DNA from: Pseudomonadota bacterium
GTDB taxonomy: Bacteria > Desulfobacterota > Desulfarculia > Desulfarculales > Desulfarculaceae
Assembly: GCA_018819925.1 (NCBI GenBank)
Contig: JAHJPG010000036.1
Location: 1 to 42,809 of the forward strand
Length of the DNA stretch: 42,809 nt
Direction of reading: 5' to 3'
The position numbers and the translations under genes are program-made. Numbering within the stretch: position 1 is the stretch's first letter; each line of letters begins with the position of its first letter. The notes beneath the pieces were generated by a model. That model was given only the letters and a program-made list of their open reading frames with translations, made no database searches and was not told the origin of the DNA. Of this stretch, positions 16,873-25,610 are shown piece by piece.

Positions 16873-17715
16873 GTGACTGGAATACTGGACAACGCGCAGC
16901 TATGGCTGGCCCATTACGGGATGCAGGTGGTGGGCGCGGTCATCATTTTGGTCCTGGGTTTGCTGGCGGCCAAGACTCTCACCAAAATCTTCCGCAAAGT
17001 GCTCCGGCGCGCCAAGGTCGACGAAACCCTGGTGAGCTTCGGCGGCAACATGCTCCAGTTCGTGATGATAATGTTGGTTATCATCGCCGCCCTGTCCCGG
17101 CTTGGTTTCCAAACCAGTTCGCTTATCGCCATGATGGGCGCCGCCGCCCTGGCCGTGGGCCTGTCGCTGCAATCCAATCTCTCCAACCTGGCCGCCGGGG
17201 TGCTCATCCTCATTTTCCGGCCATTTCGCCTGGGTGAAATGGTGGAAATGGGCGGGGTCCTGGGCAAGGTGGAGGAGATCACCATAATGGTGACCAAGCT
17301 CAGGATGGTGGACGGCAAGCTGGCCATCATGCCCAACACCAAGGCCTTCAACGACAAGCTCATCAATTTTACCGCCGCAAAAAAACGGCGGGTGGATCTG
17401 GTGATAGGCATCGGCTACGACGACGACATCAAGAAAGCCAAGGACATCCTGAAACGCTTGGTAGGGGAAGACCCCCGCATCCTCGAAGAGCCCAAGCCAT
17501 CCATCATTGTCTTGAATTTGGGAGATTCCAGCGTGGATATCGGCGTGCGCCCCTGGACTAAAAACACCGACTGGTGGGCGGTCAAGTGCGACCTCACCGA
17601 AAAGATCAAACTCACCTTTGACGAGGAAGGCATCAACATCCCCTACCCTCAACGCGATGTGCATCTGCACCCCGCCGGCGGCTCGGACGCATCCTCCCAG
17701 GGGGTGTCCAAATGA
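16873..17715 (+). CDS. mscS: MscS-family small-conductance mechanosensitive channel
   Basis: A heptameric inner-membrane channel that opens on hypo-osmotic tension. The 280-residue protein is the size of E. coli MscS. Three membrane helices are at about 15-32, 55-75 and 80-110. The pore helix carries the Gly/Ala-rich GAAALAVGLSLQSNLSNLAAG, followed by the beta domain (FRPFRLGEMVEMGGVLGKVEEI) and the alpha/beta vestibule domain, with IPYPQRDVHL near the end. The GTG start at 16873 has GGAG at 16861-16864. Its stop overlaps the ATG of the DUF481 gene (ATGA), indicating translational coupling. Confidence 0.92.
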   Translation: MTGILDNAQLWLAHYGMQVVGAVIILVLGLLAAKTLTKIFRKVLRRAKVDETLVSFGGNMLQFVMIMLVIIAALSRLGFQTSSLIAMMGAAALAVGLSLQSNLSNLAAGVLILIFRPFRLGEMVEMGGVLGKVEEITIMVTKLRMVDGKLAIMPNTKAFNDKLINFTAAKKRRVDLVIGIGYDDDIKKAKDILKRLVGEDPRILEEPKPSIIVLNLGDSSVDIGVRPWTKNTDWWAVKCDLTEKIKLTFDEEGINIPYPQRDVHLHPAGGSDASSQGVSK

Positions 17716-18734
17716 GTTTTGCGGCCAGGACCGGAGCCCTGGTCCTGGCTTGCCTCGGCCTGACCGCAGTGATGTTAATGCCCGCGCCCGCGGCGGCGGA
17801 CGTGCTCTACCTCAAGGGCGGCGACCGCCTCACCGGCAAGGTGGAGGACATGGGCGGCGGCAAGCTCTGTTTCACTACCAGCTACGCCGGCAAGCTGAGA
17901 ATCAAGTGGAGCGAGGTGGAGCGGCTGGTCACCGACGAGCCCATGACCCTGGAGACCACCGAGGGACAAAAGCTGACCGGCAAGGCCCAGGAGGCCGCCC
18001 CGGGCCAGATCAAGCTGGACGGCGGTGAGCCCCTGCCCCTGGCCAAAATCGCGTCCATAAACCCCGAGGACTTGGACCCGCTCAAGATAAGCGGCCAGGT
18101 GAACCTGGGGGTGGACGTAAGCCGGGGCAACACAAACAAGATGTCCGTGGACACCGAGGGCCGGGTGGTGACCACCTGGGGCACCATCAACCGCGCCATC
18201 GGCGGATTCGAGATTCACCGGGCCGAGAGCAAGGGCAAGGACACCAGCGACAACACCCTGGGCTATGTGGAATACAACCGCTTTGTCAGCGACAGGTGGT
18301 ACTGGCTGGCCAACCTGCGGGGCTCCCAGGACACCTTCAAGAACATCGAATACCAAAGCATGGCCGGCGTGGGCATGGGCTATCAGGTCTGGCAAGGCAA
18401 GCTGACCAACCTGGCCTTCGAGCTGGGCCCCAACTACGTGTACCAGGAAGACACCGCAGGCATTTCCAGGGACTGGTTCGCCATGCGCTGGAAGATCAGC
18501 TACGACCGGTGGTTCTTATCCAGGTCGGTGCAGTTCTATCACCGCCAGGAAGGCTTCATGGCCGTGGACGACTCCAACAACTGGATATGGAACACTCGCC
18601 AGGGCCTGAACTTCCCCACGGTGATGGGTTTTGTGCTCACCGCCGCCTACAACCTGGACTATGACAACCAGCCGGAGCCGGGCAAGAGCCGCACCGACAC
18701 CCGCTTCATCATAAGCCTGGGCTACCAGTTCTAG
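17712..18734 (+). CDS. DUF481 outer-membrane beta-barrel protein (YdiY-like)
   Basis: A 340-residue protein with a signal peptide (hydrophobic core ALVLACLGLTAVMLM, cleavage after APAAA near 33). A short domain VLYLKGGDRLTGKVEDM precedes the DUF481 barrel, where VNLGVDVSRGNTNK carries the family's Gly-Asn-Thr block. Amphipathic strands alternate to a C-terminal FIISLGYQF, ending in the aromatic residue expected for outer-membrane insertion. Homologues are described as salt-induced outer-membrane proteins. Coupling to mscS by ATGA overlap supports an osmotic role, though the molecular activity is unknown. It converges with mltF, whose stop is 22 nt away. Confidence 0.86.
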   Translation: MSFAARTGALVLACLGLTAVMLMPAPAAADVLYLKGGDRLTGKVEDMGGGKLCFTTSYAGKLRIKWSEVERLVTDEPMTLETTEGQKLTGKAQEAAPGQIKLDGGEPLPLAKIASINPEDLDPLKISGQVNLGVDVSRGNTNKMSVDTEGRVVTTWGTINRAIGGFEIHRAESKGKDTSDNTLGYVEYNRFVSDRWYWLANLRGSQDTFKNIEYQSMAGVGMGYQVWQGKLTNLAFELGPNYVYQEDTAGISRDWFAMRWKISYDRWFLSRSVQFYHRQEGFMAVDDSNNWIWNTRQGLNFPTVMGFVLTAAYNLDYDNQPEPGKSRTDTRFIISLGYQF

Positions 18735-18755
18735 GCGGGCGGGAAGGGGCCTTGG

Positions 18756-20219
18756 CTACTTGTGCAGAAGCTCGTTGGTCTCTTGCCGCGACTCCTGCTT
18801 GAGGCCCATGGAAAGCTTGTATGACACGTAGTACTTGAGGATGTTGCGCACGTAGCTCACCGGTTCGCTGCCCACCAGATGCAGGGCCCCGTACTCGCAG
18901 TTGAAGAACCACAGGTTGGGGTTGTAGCCCAGGCGTTTGCTCACCCGGCGCACTCGGCTCAGGGCGGTGGGCCCTGCGTTGTAGGCGGCCAGGGAAAAAC
19001 GGGCCCGCACCGGCAGGCTCAGGCCGGGGTCACCGAAGTAATGGTCGCGGATGTGGGCCAGATACTTCACCGCCACGCTCACGTTGTACTCCGGCTCCAG
19101 CAGGCGCTTTATCTCCGCCCGGCGGTTGCCGCCGGTGGGGGGCATCACCTGCATCAGCCCCACCGCCCCGGCCGAGGAGCGGCAGTTGGGGTCCAGGCGC
19201 GATTCCTGAAAGGCCTGGGCCGCCAAGAGCAGCCAGTCAAAGTCGTACTTCTCGCCGTACTTCTTGAACAACGGGGCGAAGCGCGAAAAACGGGAGCGCT
19301 CCTCCAGGTCGTCGGGGTTCTTGAGCCACTGGTTGTTGCTGAAGTAGCGTTTGATGAGCACGTTGCCCACCAGGGTCCCCTGGCGGTGGCTCTTTAAAAA
19401 ATGGTTGAGGCTCTCCAGCAGCTTGGGGGTGTCCCGGCGCACCAGCCAGGCGATGCGCCCTCCCTTGCGCAGGGCCAGCTTGGTATGCACCTTGATGTTC
19501 GGCATCACCTGGGCCCACATGTTCGCCGCCGGGCTGTCCATGACCGTAAGCGGCACCACCCCCGAGTTGACCATATCCAGAATGTCCTCGTCGGTGAGCA
19601 CGTCGGGGGCGTCCAATATCTCAACCGGCTTAAGGCCCCGGGAAGCCAGGTCGCGGTTTAGCTTTTCCAAACTGGCCAGGTAGCTGCTGCCCTTGGCCAC
19701 CAGCACCGGCCGCCCGGACAGGGAGTCCAGGGACGCAATCCCGGTCACCGATTTGTGGGACACCACCACCTCGTCCACCCCGGTGAGGTAGGGGCGGGTG
19801 AAGGTGAGGTGGCGGCTGCGTTCCGGAGTGATGGTTAGCCCGGCCGCGGCCATGTCGCCGTAACCGGCCTCCAACAAGGGCACCAGGCGCTCCAGGGGCA
19901 CGGGTATGAACACCACCTCCATGGGCGGCTGGCCCTTGGCATGGTGACGTTTCAGGCCGTGCTGGTACTCCTCCAACAGGGCGTAGTCCAGGCCGTAGGG
20001 CTGGCCCTGGCGGATGAAAAAATAGCTCTGGGAATATATGGTGAGCACCCTGATGACCCCAAGCTTGCGCAGCTCGGGCAAATCCGCCTTGAAGGGGTGG
20101 CTGATGTCCCTGAGGGAGTTGGGCAGGGGCGCCTTAGGCGGCTGGGGCGGGGAGGCTTGCACGGCTCCCCCCCAAAAAAGAACCGCCAGCAGCGGCCAAA
20201 TGACGAGAACTCTCCTCAT
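18756..20219 (-). CDS. mltF: MltF-like membrane-bound lytic transglycosylase (SBP_bac_3 + SLT)
   Basis: MltF-type enzymes cleave peptidoglycan glycan strands, leaving 1,6-anhydro-MurNAc ends. The chosen ATG at 20219 gives 487 residues with a signal peptide (VLVIWPLLAVLFWGGAVQA). A TTG at 20255 would add 12 poorly hydrophobic residues. Residues about 50-290 form a periplasmic solute-binding fold (LGVIRVLTIYSQSYFFIRQG ... GYGDMAAAGLTIT). The SLT domain follows: AAQAFQESRLDP holds the catalytic Glu, then SSAGAVGLMQVMPPT and SLAAYNAGP. In MltF the binding-fold domain regulates activity by sensing muropeptides. Confidence 0.88.
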   Translation of the reverse strand: MRRVLVIWPLLAVLFWGGAVQASPPQPPKAPLPNSLRDISHPFKADLPELRKLGVIRVLTIYSQSYFFIRQGQPYGLDYALLEEYQHGLKRHHAKGQPPMEVVFIPVPLERLVPLLEAGYGDMAAAGLTITPERSRHLTFTRPYLTGVDEVVVSHKSVTGIASLDSLSGRPVLVAKGSSYLASLEKLNRDLASRGLKPVEILDAPDVLTDEDILDMVNSGVVPLTVMDSPAANMWAQVMPNIKVHTKLALRKGGRIAWLVRRDTPKLLESLNHFLKSHRQGTLVGNVLIKRYFSNNQWLKNPDDLEERSRFSRFAPLFKKYGEKYDFDWLLLAAQAFQESRLDPNCRSSAGAVGLMQVMPPTGGNRRAEIKRLLEPEYNVSVAVKYLAHIRDHYFGDPGLSLPVRARFSLAAYNAGPTALSRVRRVSKRLGYNPNLWFFNCEYGALHLVGSEPVSYVRNILKYYVSYKLSMGLKQESRQETNELLHK

Positions 20220-20260
20220 GTCCCGCATTCTAGGCGACGCGGTGCATCCGGTCAACGTAA

Positions 20261-20298
20261 GACGGCGGCGGCCGGGCTATTTCCCGGCCGCCGCCGTC
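20261..20298 (-). terminator. Strong GC-rich hairpin after cydB
   Basis: A perfect 16-bp stem (20261-20276 with 20283-20298) around a six-base loop lies 24 nt past the cydB stop. There is no T tract on the minus strand, so it may stabilise the cydAB mRNA 3' end or work with Rho rather than terminate alone. Confidence 0.55.
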
Positions 20299-20321
20299 AA
20301 AGGGCTTGACCACCGAGCCTG

Positions 20322-21347
20322 TTAGTAGCCTTCTTCGTAGGCCAGGTCCTCGGGGCTCACTTCGTGACGGAAGATGTGATAGACCCAAATCTGGTAGGCG
20401 ATGACCACCGGCACCATGACCAAGGCCACCCCCAGCATGATCTTGAGGGTCAGGGGGCTGGAGGCGGCGTTGGCGATGGTCAGGCTGGCCTTGGGGTCGA
20501 TGGAACTGGGCAGCAGGTTGGGGTAGAGCCCCGCCACCCCGAACAGGGTGGCCCCCACCACCACCGCCGAGGAGGCGAACCAGCTCCTCCAGGCCGCCCC
20601 CTGTTGCAAAAACAGGCGGGTGGCCAAGAGCCCGGCCACGGCCAGCGCCGGCAGTATCCACAGCACCGGGTAGGCCAGGTAGTTCTGGTACAGGTTGGTG
20701 GCGAACCAGGTGGCCACCAAAAAAGCCACCGCCAGGATCAAAAGCGGCGCCCACAGGGCCTTGGCGCAGCGCCGGGCCCTTTGTTTCAGCTCGCCGCCGG
20801 CCTTGATGCCCAGCCACAATGCGCCGTGGTACAGGAACAGGCACAGAAACAGCAGCCCGCCCAACAGCCCGTAGGGGTTGAGCAGGGTGAACAGGCTGCC
20901 CCGATAGATGCCCTCGGCGTCGATGGGGATGCCCTGGAAGATGTTGGCGAAGGCCACCCCGAACAACAGGGCGGGCAGGGCGCTGGAGATGAACAGCAGC
21001 ATGTCCCAGCCCTCGCGCCAGCCGTGGCCCTCCACCTTGCCGCGGTATTCCAGGGCCACGCCCCGGATGATGAGGCAGAACAGGATGAGCATCAGGGCCG
21101 AGTACAGGGAGCTGAACATCACCGCGTAGGCTGTGGGGAAGGCGGCGAAGGTCACCCCGCCGGCGGTGATGAGCCACACTTCGTTGCCGTCCCAAAAGGG
21201 GCCCATGGAGTGATAGATGGTTCTTTTGTCTTGCTCGTCTTTTGCCAAAAAGGGCAGCAGGGCCCCGGCGCCCAGGTCAAAGCCATCCAGCATGAAATAG
21301 ATGGCCCACAGCAGGCCCCAGAGGGCGAACCAGATAGTTTCCAACAT
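20322..21347 (-). CDS. cydB: Cytochrome bd quinol oxidase subunit II
   Basis: Subunit II of the bd-type terminal oxidase, which reduces O2 to water using quinol. The 341-residue protein shows the N-terminal family signature (WFALWGLLWAIYFMLDGFDLGAG) and about eight or nine membrane helices. GPFWDGNEVWLITAGG near 50-65 is a strongly conserved subunit II block. It lies 15 nt after cydA with GGGGGAGGAG upstream of the start, so the two are one operon. There is no visible cydX-like small subunit or cydDC. Confidence 0.95.
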   Translation of the reverse strand: MLETIWFALWGLLWAIYFMLDGFDLGAGALLPFLAKDEQDKRTIYHSMGPFWDGNEVWLITAGGVTFAAFPTAYAVMFSSLYSALMLILFCLIIRGVALEYRGKVEGHGWREGWDMLLFISSALPALLFGVAFANIFQGIPIDAEGIYRGSLFTLLNPYGLLGGLLFLCLFLYHGALWLGIKAGGELKQRARRCAKALWAPLLILAVAFLVATWFATNLYQNYLAYPVLWILPALAVAGLLATRLFLQQGAAWRSWFASSAVVVGATLFGVAGLYPNLLPSSIDPKASLTIANAASSPLTLKIMLGVALVMVPVVIAYQIWVYHIFRHEVSPEDLAYEEGY

Positions 21348-21362
21348 GGCTAACTCCTCCCC

Positions 21363-22682
21363 CTAGCCTTGGGCCGCCGGTAGGGGCGCGGGGCCCTTCC
21401 TGGCGAAACGGGCCATGAGCCAGAAGGCGACGACTCCCAGCAGGCCGTAGAACAGAATGAAAGCCACCAAGCTGACCGCCACTTGGCTGGCGTCCACCGG
21501 GCTCACCCCGGCGGAGGTGCGCATGAGCCCCCAAACCAGCCAGGGCTGGCGGCCCACCTCGGCCACTATCCAACCCGCCTCGTTGGCTATGTAGGGCAAG
21601 GGGATGGCCAGCATCATGATGCGCAGATACTTGGGATTGTCGGTGAGCTTTTTGCGTATCAAGAAGCCCCATACGGTCAAGAGCACGAAGAGCATGCCCA
21701 GGCCGACCATGGTGCGGAAGGCCACGAAGGTGAGAAAGACCGGGGGCCTGTCCTCGGGCTTGAAGTCGCTGAGGCCCTTGACCTCGGCATTGGGGTCGCC
21801 ATAGGCCAGGATGCTCAACGCGCCGGGTATGGGTATCCACTGGATCAGGTTGCCCTCGCCCGATAGCTTGGGAAGCGCCAAAAGATACATGGGGGCCATC
21901 TTTTCGGTCTTCCAGTGGGACTCCATGGCCGCCAGCTTGCTGGGCTGGGCCGTGGCCACCTCGGCGCCGTTGAAGTGGCCCTGCACCACCTCGAACAGGG
22001 AGAAGATGAGGGCGAAGGCCAGCGCCAGGCGGAAGCTTTTGGTGAAAAAGGAGACCTCGCGCTTCTTGAGCAGGTGGTAGGCGCTGATGCCCATGACGAA
22101 AAAGCCGGCCAGGATGTAGGCCCCGGACACGGTATGCACGAACTCGATCACCGCGAAGCGCTGGGTGATGACCGCGATGAAGTCCGACAGCTCGGCCCGC
22201 CCGTTGCGAATCACGTAACCCACCGGGTGCTGCATCCAGGCGTTGGCCGCGATGATCCAGTAGGCGCTCAGGGTGCCGGCCCCGGCCACCAGCCAGATGG
22301 CCAGGCAGTGCAACTTGGGGGAGATGCGCTCCCAGCCGAAGATCCACACCGCGATGAAGGTGCTCTCCAAGAAGAAGGCCAAGGTGGCCTCGATGGCCAA
22401 AAGCGAACCGAAGATGTCCCCCACATAGGCCGAGTAGCGGGCCCAGTTGGTGCCGAACTGAAACTCCAGGGTTATGCCGGTCACCACCCCCAAGGCGAAG
22501 TTGATGACGAACAGCTTGCCCCAGAACTTGGCCATGCGCTTGTATTGTTCATCGCCGCTCCTGACCCATTTGGTTTCCATTATGGCCACCAGGATGGAAA
22601 GCCCCAGGGTCAGGGGAACGAAAAGGAAGTGGAAGAAAGTGGCCGCCGCGAACTGCAACCGTGACAGGATCAATACCTCCAT
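21363..22682 (-). CDS. cydA: Cytochrome bd quinol oxidase subunit I
   Basis: The heme-bearing subunit I, 439 residues. It has the N-terminal helix with the heme b595 ligand His in RLQFAAATFFHFLFVPLTLG. Quinol- and heme-site blocks follow: GITLEFQFGTNWARYSAYVGDI, HTVSGAYILAGF with the heme b558 His, and a GRQPWLVWG quinol-oxidase block. The hydrophilic loop after the sixth helix is short, so it belongs to the short-Q-loop class. Its presence indicates use or detoxification of oxygen in a genome whose other enzymes here are oxygen-sensitive. Confidence 0.95.
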   Translation of the reverse strand: MEVLILSRLQFAAATFFHFLFVPLTLGLSILVAIMETKWVRSGDEQYKRMAKFWGKLFVINFALGVVTGITLEFQFGTNWARYSAYVGDIFGSLLAIEATLAFFLESTFIAVWIFGWERISPKLHCLAIWLVAGAGTLSAYWIIAANAWMQHPVGYVIRNGRAELSDFIAVITQRFAVIEFVHTVSGAYILAGFFVMGISAYHLLKKREVSFFTKSFRLALAFALIFSLFEVVQGHFNGAEVATAQPSKLAAMESHWKTEKMAPMYLLALPKLSGEGNLIQWIPIPGALSILAYGDPNAEVKGLSDFKPEDRPPVFLTFVAFRTMVGLGMLFVLLTVWGFLIRKKLTDNPKYLRIMMLAIPLPYIANEAGWIVAEVGRQPWLVWGLMRTSAGVSPVDASQVAVSLVAFILFYGLLGVVAFWLMARFARKGPAPLPAAQG

Positions 22683-22725
22683 CGCCCTCCCCCTTTCTTT
22701 TAATAATAATTCCCATTCTCAACTA

Positions 22726-22753
22726 AGTATCAAACGAGCATCTCCCCTGTCAA
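22726..22753 (-). promoter_or_regulatory. Predicted sigma-70 promoter for cydAB
   Basis: On the minus strand a perfect TTGACA (22753-22748), a 16-bp spacer and GATACT (22731-22726) lie about 44 nt upstream of the cydA ATG. The surroundings are AT-rich. Inference by consensus match. Confidence 0.55.
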
Positions 22754-22914
22754 GACTTCTGATCCTTGTTTTTAGTGTAAGGGAACCTCCTGCCCCGAAA
22801 TAGGAATTTTCCCCTGCCAAAAAGGGGGCTATTGTAGGCGAGTGATGCTTTATAATTGCTTTATGGCGACGTTGGATCGCCGAGACGGCCATCTAAAATG
22901 CTGGGAGAAAGCTC

Positions 22915-23565
22915 ATGAGGATCCGGAACTGGATGACCCCCAACCCCTTAACGGTGACCCCCGACGCCTTGCTCATGGATGCCAAGAAGTTGATGGCCAC
23001 CAATAACATCAGGCGTCTGCCCGTGGTGGACAAGAAGGGCCGCCTGGTAGGCCTGTTGACGCGCCACCTTATCATCGAGGCCATGCCCAGCGGGGCCACC
23101 ACCCTCAGCGTGCACGAACTGCACTACCTGCTGGAAAAGCTCACCGTGGGCGAGGTGATGCAAAAGGACCCCATTACCGTTGACCCCGAAGACCTGGTGC
23201 AAAACGTGATCCTTTTGGGCCACAAGAAGGGCATCGGCGCCTTCCCGGTCGTTGAAAACGGCAAGCTGGTGGGCATCGTCACCGAAAGCGAGATATTCAA
23301 CGCGGTGATGAGCCTCCTCGGCCCCCGGGAGGGCACCTGCCTCCTCGTCCTGGAAAACGTGGAATTGAGCAAGGAGGTGGGGGCCACCAGCCGCATCGCC
23401 TCGATCATCGAAAAGCGCGGCGTGCCCGTGGAAGCCATCTTCACCGTGCCCCACCGCACCCGCGCCGGCAACCAGGTTTATATAAGGGCCCGTACTCCCA
23501 ACTCCGGCAACTTGCAGGCCGACCTGGACGCGGCGGGCTTCAAGGTGGTGCCCCTGCCCATCTAA
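22915..23565 (+). CDS. CBS-domain protein with C-terminal ACT-like domain (AcuB-like)
   Basis: A 216-residue cytoplasmic protein. Two CBS domains span about residues 5-60 and 78-135: RIRNWMTPNPLTVTPDALLM ... RRLPVVDKKGRLVGLLT, and VGEVMQKDPITVDPEDLV ... GAFPVVENGKLVGIVTESEI. The last 70 residues (TCLLVLENVELSKEVGATSR ... VYIRARTPNSGNLQADLDAAGF) look like an ACT domain. This CBS-CBS-ACT order is that of AcuB-like regulators, which sense adenine nucleotides or amino acids. The regulated partner is not evident. A TATAAT at 22851-22856 may serve as a -10 box. Confidence 0.85.
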   Translation: MRIRNWMTPNPLTVTPDALLMDAKKLMATNNIRRLPVVDKKGRLVGLLTRHLIIEAMPSGATTLSVHELHYLLEKLTVGEVMQKDPITVDPEDLVQNVILLGHKKGIGAFPVVENGKLVGIVTESEIFNAVMSLLGPREGTCLLVLENVELSKEVGATSRIASIIEKRGVPVEAIFTVPHRTRAGNQVYIRARTPNSGNLQADLDAAGFKVVPLPI

Positions 23566-23592
23566 GCCGGATGTTATTGGCGGAGCGCCCGG

Positions 23593-24297
23593 CTAGAAAG
23601 ATTCCCGCACCGTGAGTTCCAGGAGCCACTGGTGCAGGGGCAGCATGGCGCGGTAGTGGGGCAGACACCAGCCGGGCAGGCCGGCGGTGTAAAGCTCCGG
23701 GGGTATCTCCGCCTCGTAGGCGGCCCAGAGGCCGTCGTGTTTCAAAAGCTCCCCACGGGGGTGCTCCGGGTCAAAACCCCGGGGCACCCTTTTGTATTTC
23801 AGCCCGCCCACGGTGTAGCCGGCCTTGCTCACCTTGGCCACCGCCCTGTCCAGGGCCGCCCCCAGCTCGGGATCGGCCACCGCCTGGCGATAGGGGCCCA
23901 AGAGGAACTTGGGCAGGCAGTAAATGCCCACCCCCAGCATCACCTTGGGCGGGTCCATCTGAAAATAGAACCCCGAGCATTCCATGCGCGGACCGGGGCC
24001 CTCCCAGAACCACAGGCCCAGGTGAGTCTTGTAGGGGCTCTTGTCCTTGGCGAAACGCACGTCGCGGTAAATGCGGAACAGGCTCTTATTTACTCTCGGG
24101 TCGGCGTTGACCAACGGGGCGATCTTTTGCAGGCGCCCGCCCATGGCCGTCACCAAATCCCGGCTGGGGGCCAGCACCTCGCTGTCGTACAGGGCCTTGC
24201 GCTCCTGGAACCAGGACTTGCCGTTGTGCTTTTTCAGGTCACTGAAAAACTTGACCGTCTGGGGGGTGAAACCCTGAAACTCCTCGGCATTGGCCAC
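23593..24297 (-). CDS. DUF2461 (TIGR02453) family protein
   Basis: A conserved protein of unknown biochemical function. The family signature is visible: NGKSWFQERKALYDSEVLAP near 28-47, then FRIYRDVRFAKDKSPYKTHLG and GFYFQMDPPKVMLGVGIY. I start it at GTG 24297 behind GGGAGGG (234 residues). A TTG at 24333 would add 12 residues but sits only 1 nt after a TATAAT promoter box, so it should not be in the transcript's coding part. There is no signal peptide or membrane segment. Confidence 0.82.
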   Translation of the reverse strand: MANAEEFQGFTPQTVKFFSDLKKHNGKSWFQERKALYDSEVLAPSRDLVTAMGGRLQKIAPLVNADPRVNKSLFRIYRDVRFAKDKSPYKTHLGLWFWEGPGPRMECSGFYFQMDPPKVMLGVGIYCLPKFLLGPYRQAVADPELGAALDRAVAKVSKAGYTVGGLKYKRVPRGFDPEHPRGELLKHDGLWAAYEAEIPPELYTAGLPGWCLPHYRAMLPLHQWLLELTVRESF

Positions 24298-24334
24298 GCC
24301 GCCCTCCCGGCTGGGGTGAATCTCCGCTTCCAAG

Positions 24335-24365
24335 ATTATAGCCGTCTCTCCCCGGCGGCTGTCCA
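24335..24365 (-). promoter_or_regulatory. Predicted sigma-70 promoter for the DUF2461 gene
   Basis: Minus strand: TGGACA (24365-24360), a 19-bp spacer and a perfect TATAAT (24340-24335). It implies transcription starting just upstream of the GTG at 24297. The spacer is long, so confidence is moderate. Confidence 0.4.
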
Positions 24366-24390
24366 GGGGAGCGAGGGCCGAACAATGCCC

Positions 24391-25410
24391 CTAGAGGCTG
24401 TCCAGCGGCCCGTGTTTGCGCAACAGTCCCCGGAGCTGGTGGTAGGTGAGCCCCAGGAGGTCCGCCGCCTGGCGCTGATTGAAGCGGGCGGCGATGAGCG
24501 CCTGCTTCAGCAGGCGGCGCTCGTAGGCTTCCACAGCCTCCTTGAAGGGTATGCCGGGGGCCTGGGGAGCCGCCGGGCTGGTTTGATCCTGGGTCCCGGA
24601 GGCGTCTTCCGGCGGCAGAGGGGTAAAGGACGAGGCAAAGGGATCGAAATCAAAAGACGCTATGTCTTGGCCCCCGGAGCGGTAGACCGCCCGTTCCACC
24701 ACGTTCTTGAGCTGGCGCACGTTGCCCGGCCAGGGGTAGCCGGCCAGTTGCTCCCGGGCACGGGGGGAAAAGCCCGGCGGCCCCTCCCAGCCCATCTCGG
24801 AGGCCATGCGGGCGGCGAAGTGCTCGGCCAAAAACAGGGCATCGCCTTCGCGCTCCCGTAGCGGCGGCAGGGTGAGCACCTCGAAGGACAGGCGGTCCAG
24901 AAGGTCCTGCTTGAAGCGTCCCTCCCTGGCCATGGCCGGCAGGTCGGCGTTGGTGGCGCCCACTATGCGCACGTCGACCTCCACCGGCCGGCTGCCCCCC
25001 ACCCTCTCGAAACCGCCGTATTCCACGGTGCGCAAAATCTTCTCCTGCACGGTCAGGGGGATGTTGCCGATCTCGTCTAAAAACAGGGTGCCCTGGTGAG
25101 CGGTCTCGAAACGGCCCATGCGGCGGGAGCCGGCGCCGGTGAAGGCCCCGGCCTCGTGACCGAAAAGCTCGGACTCGATGAGGGTGGGAGTCAGGGCCGC
25201 GCAGTTAAGGGCCACCAGGGGCTCGCCCCAGCGCGGGGAGAGGTAGTGCAACCGGGCGGCGGCCAACTCCTTGCCCGTGCCCCTCTCCCCAACCAAGAGC
25301 ACCGGGCGATCCACCTTGGCCGCCCGGGACAAGGCCTCCTGAAAGGCCAAAAAGTTTTCGCTCTGGCCCAGTGCCTCTCCGGGCGGCAGATTATGTTCGG
25401 ATGAAGCCAT
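24391..25410 (-). CDS. pspF: PspF-like sigma-54 activator of the phage-shock operon
   Basis: A 339-residue bacterial enhancer-binding protein with no N-terminal receiver domain, as in PspF. The AAA+ core has Walker A GERGTGKE (41-48), the sigma-54 contact loop GAFTGA (88-93) and Walker B TLFLDEIG (108-115). A Fis-type helix-turn-helix is at about 305-335 (NQRQAADLLGLTYHQLRGLL). It is divergent from pspA, with a sigma-54 promoter between. In other bacteria PspA binds and inhibits PspF until membrane stress releases it; the arrangement here supports the same circuit. Confidence 0.92.
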   Translation of the reverse strand: MASSEHNLPPGEALGQSENFLAFQEALSRAAKVDRPVLLVGERGTGKELAAARLHYLSPRWGEPLVALNCAALTPTLIESELFGHEAGAFTGAGSRRMGRFETAHQGTLFLDEIGNIPLTVQEKILRTVEYGGFERVGGSRPVEVDVRIVGATNADLPAMAREGRFKQDLLDRLSFEVLTLPPLREREGDALFLAEHFAARMASEMGWEGPPGFSPRAREQLAGYPWPGNVRQLKNVVERAVYRSGGQDIASFDFDPFASSFTPLPPEDASGTQDQTSPAAPQAPGIPFKEAVEAYERRLLKQALIAARFNQRQAADLLGLTYHQLRGLLRKHGPLDSL

Positions 25411-25541
25411 GGTTATTTTTACTATTATTCGGTTTAACTTACCAACTATTATTTATATTAGCCAAGCAACGAGAGAACGCCCTTGACAATCGAGAAAAGC
25501 ATCCCTTTGTTTATATTGCAAATTAGCCGAAAAACCGCCAT

Positions 25542-25556
25542 TGGCCCGTCCTTTGC
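25542..25556 (+). promoter_or_regulatory. Sigma-54 promoter of pspABC
   Basis: TGGCCCG-TCCT-TTGC matches the -24/-12 consensus (TGGCACG-N4-TTGC) at all but one base, with GG at 25543-25544 and GC at 25555-25556. It lies 55 nt before pspA. The AT-rich 25411-25541 stretch upstream is where PspF enhancer sites and possibly an IHF bend would be expected; I cannot define them. Confidence 0.85.
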
Positions 25557-25610
25557 TAAATAGCAGTGGCAACTTGACGGCAACCAGACAGTTTTTCACG
25601 GAGGCAGACC

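Noticed and set aside
24298-24333. TTG start for the DUF2461 gene
   Set aside because: It lies right after a TATAAT box, where the transcript would not include it. GTG 24297 has a strong GGGAGGG.
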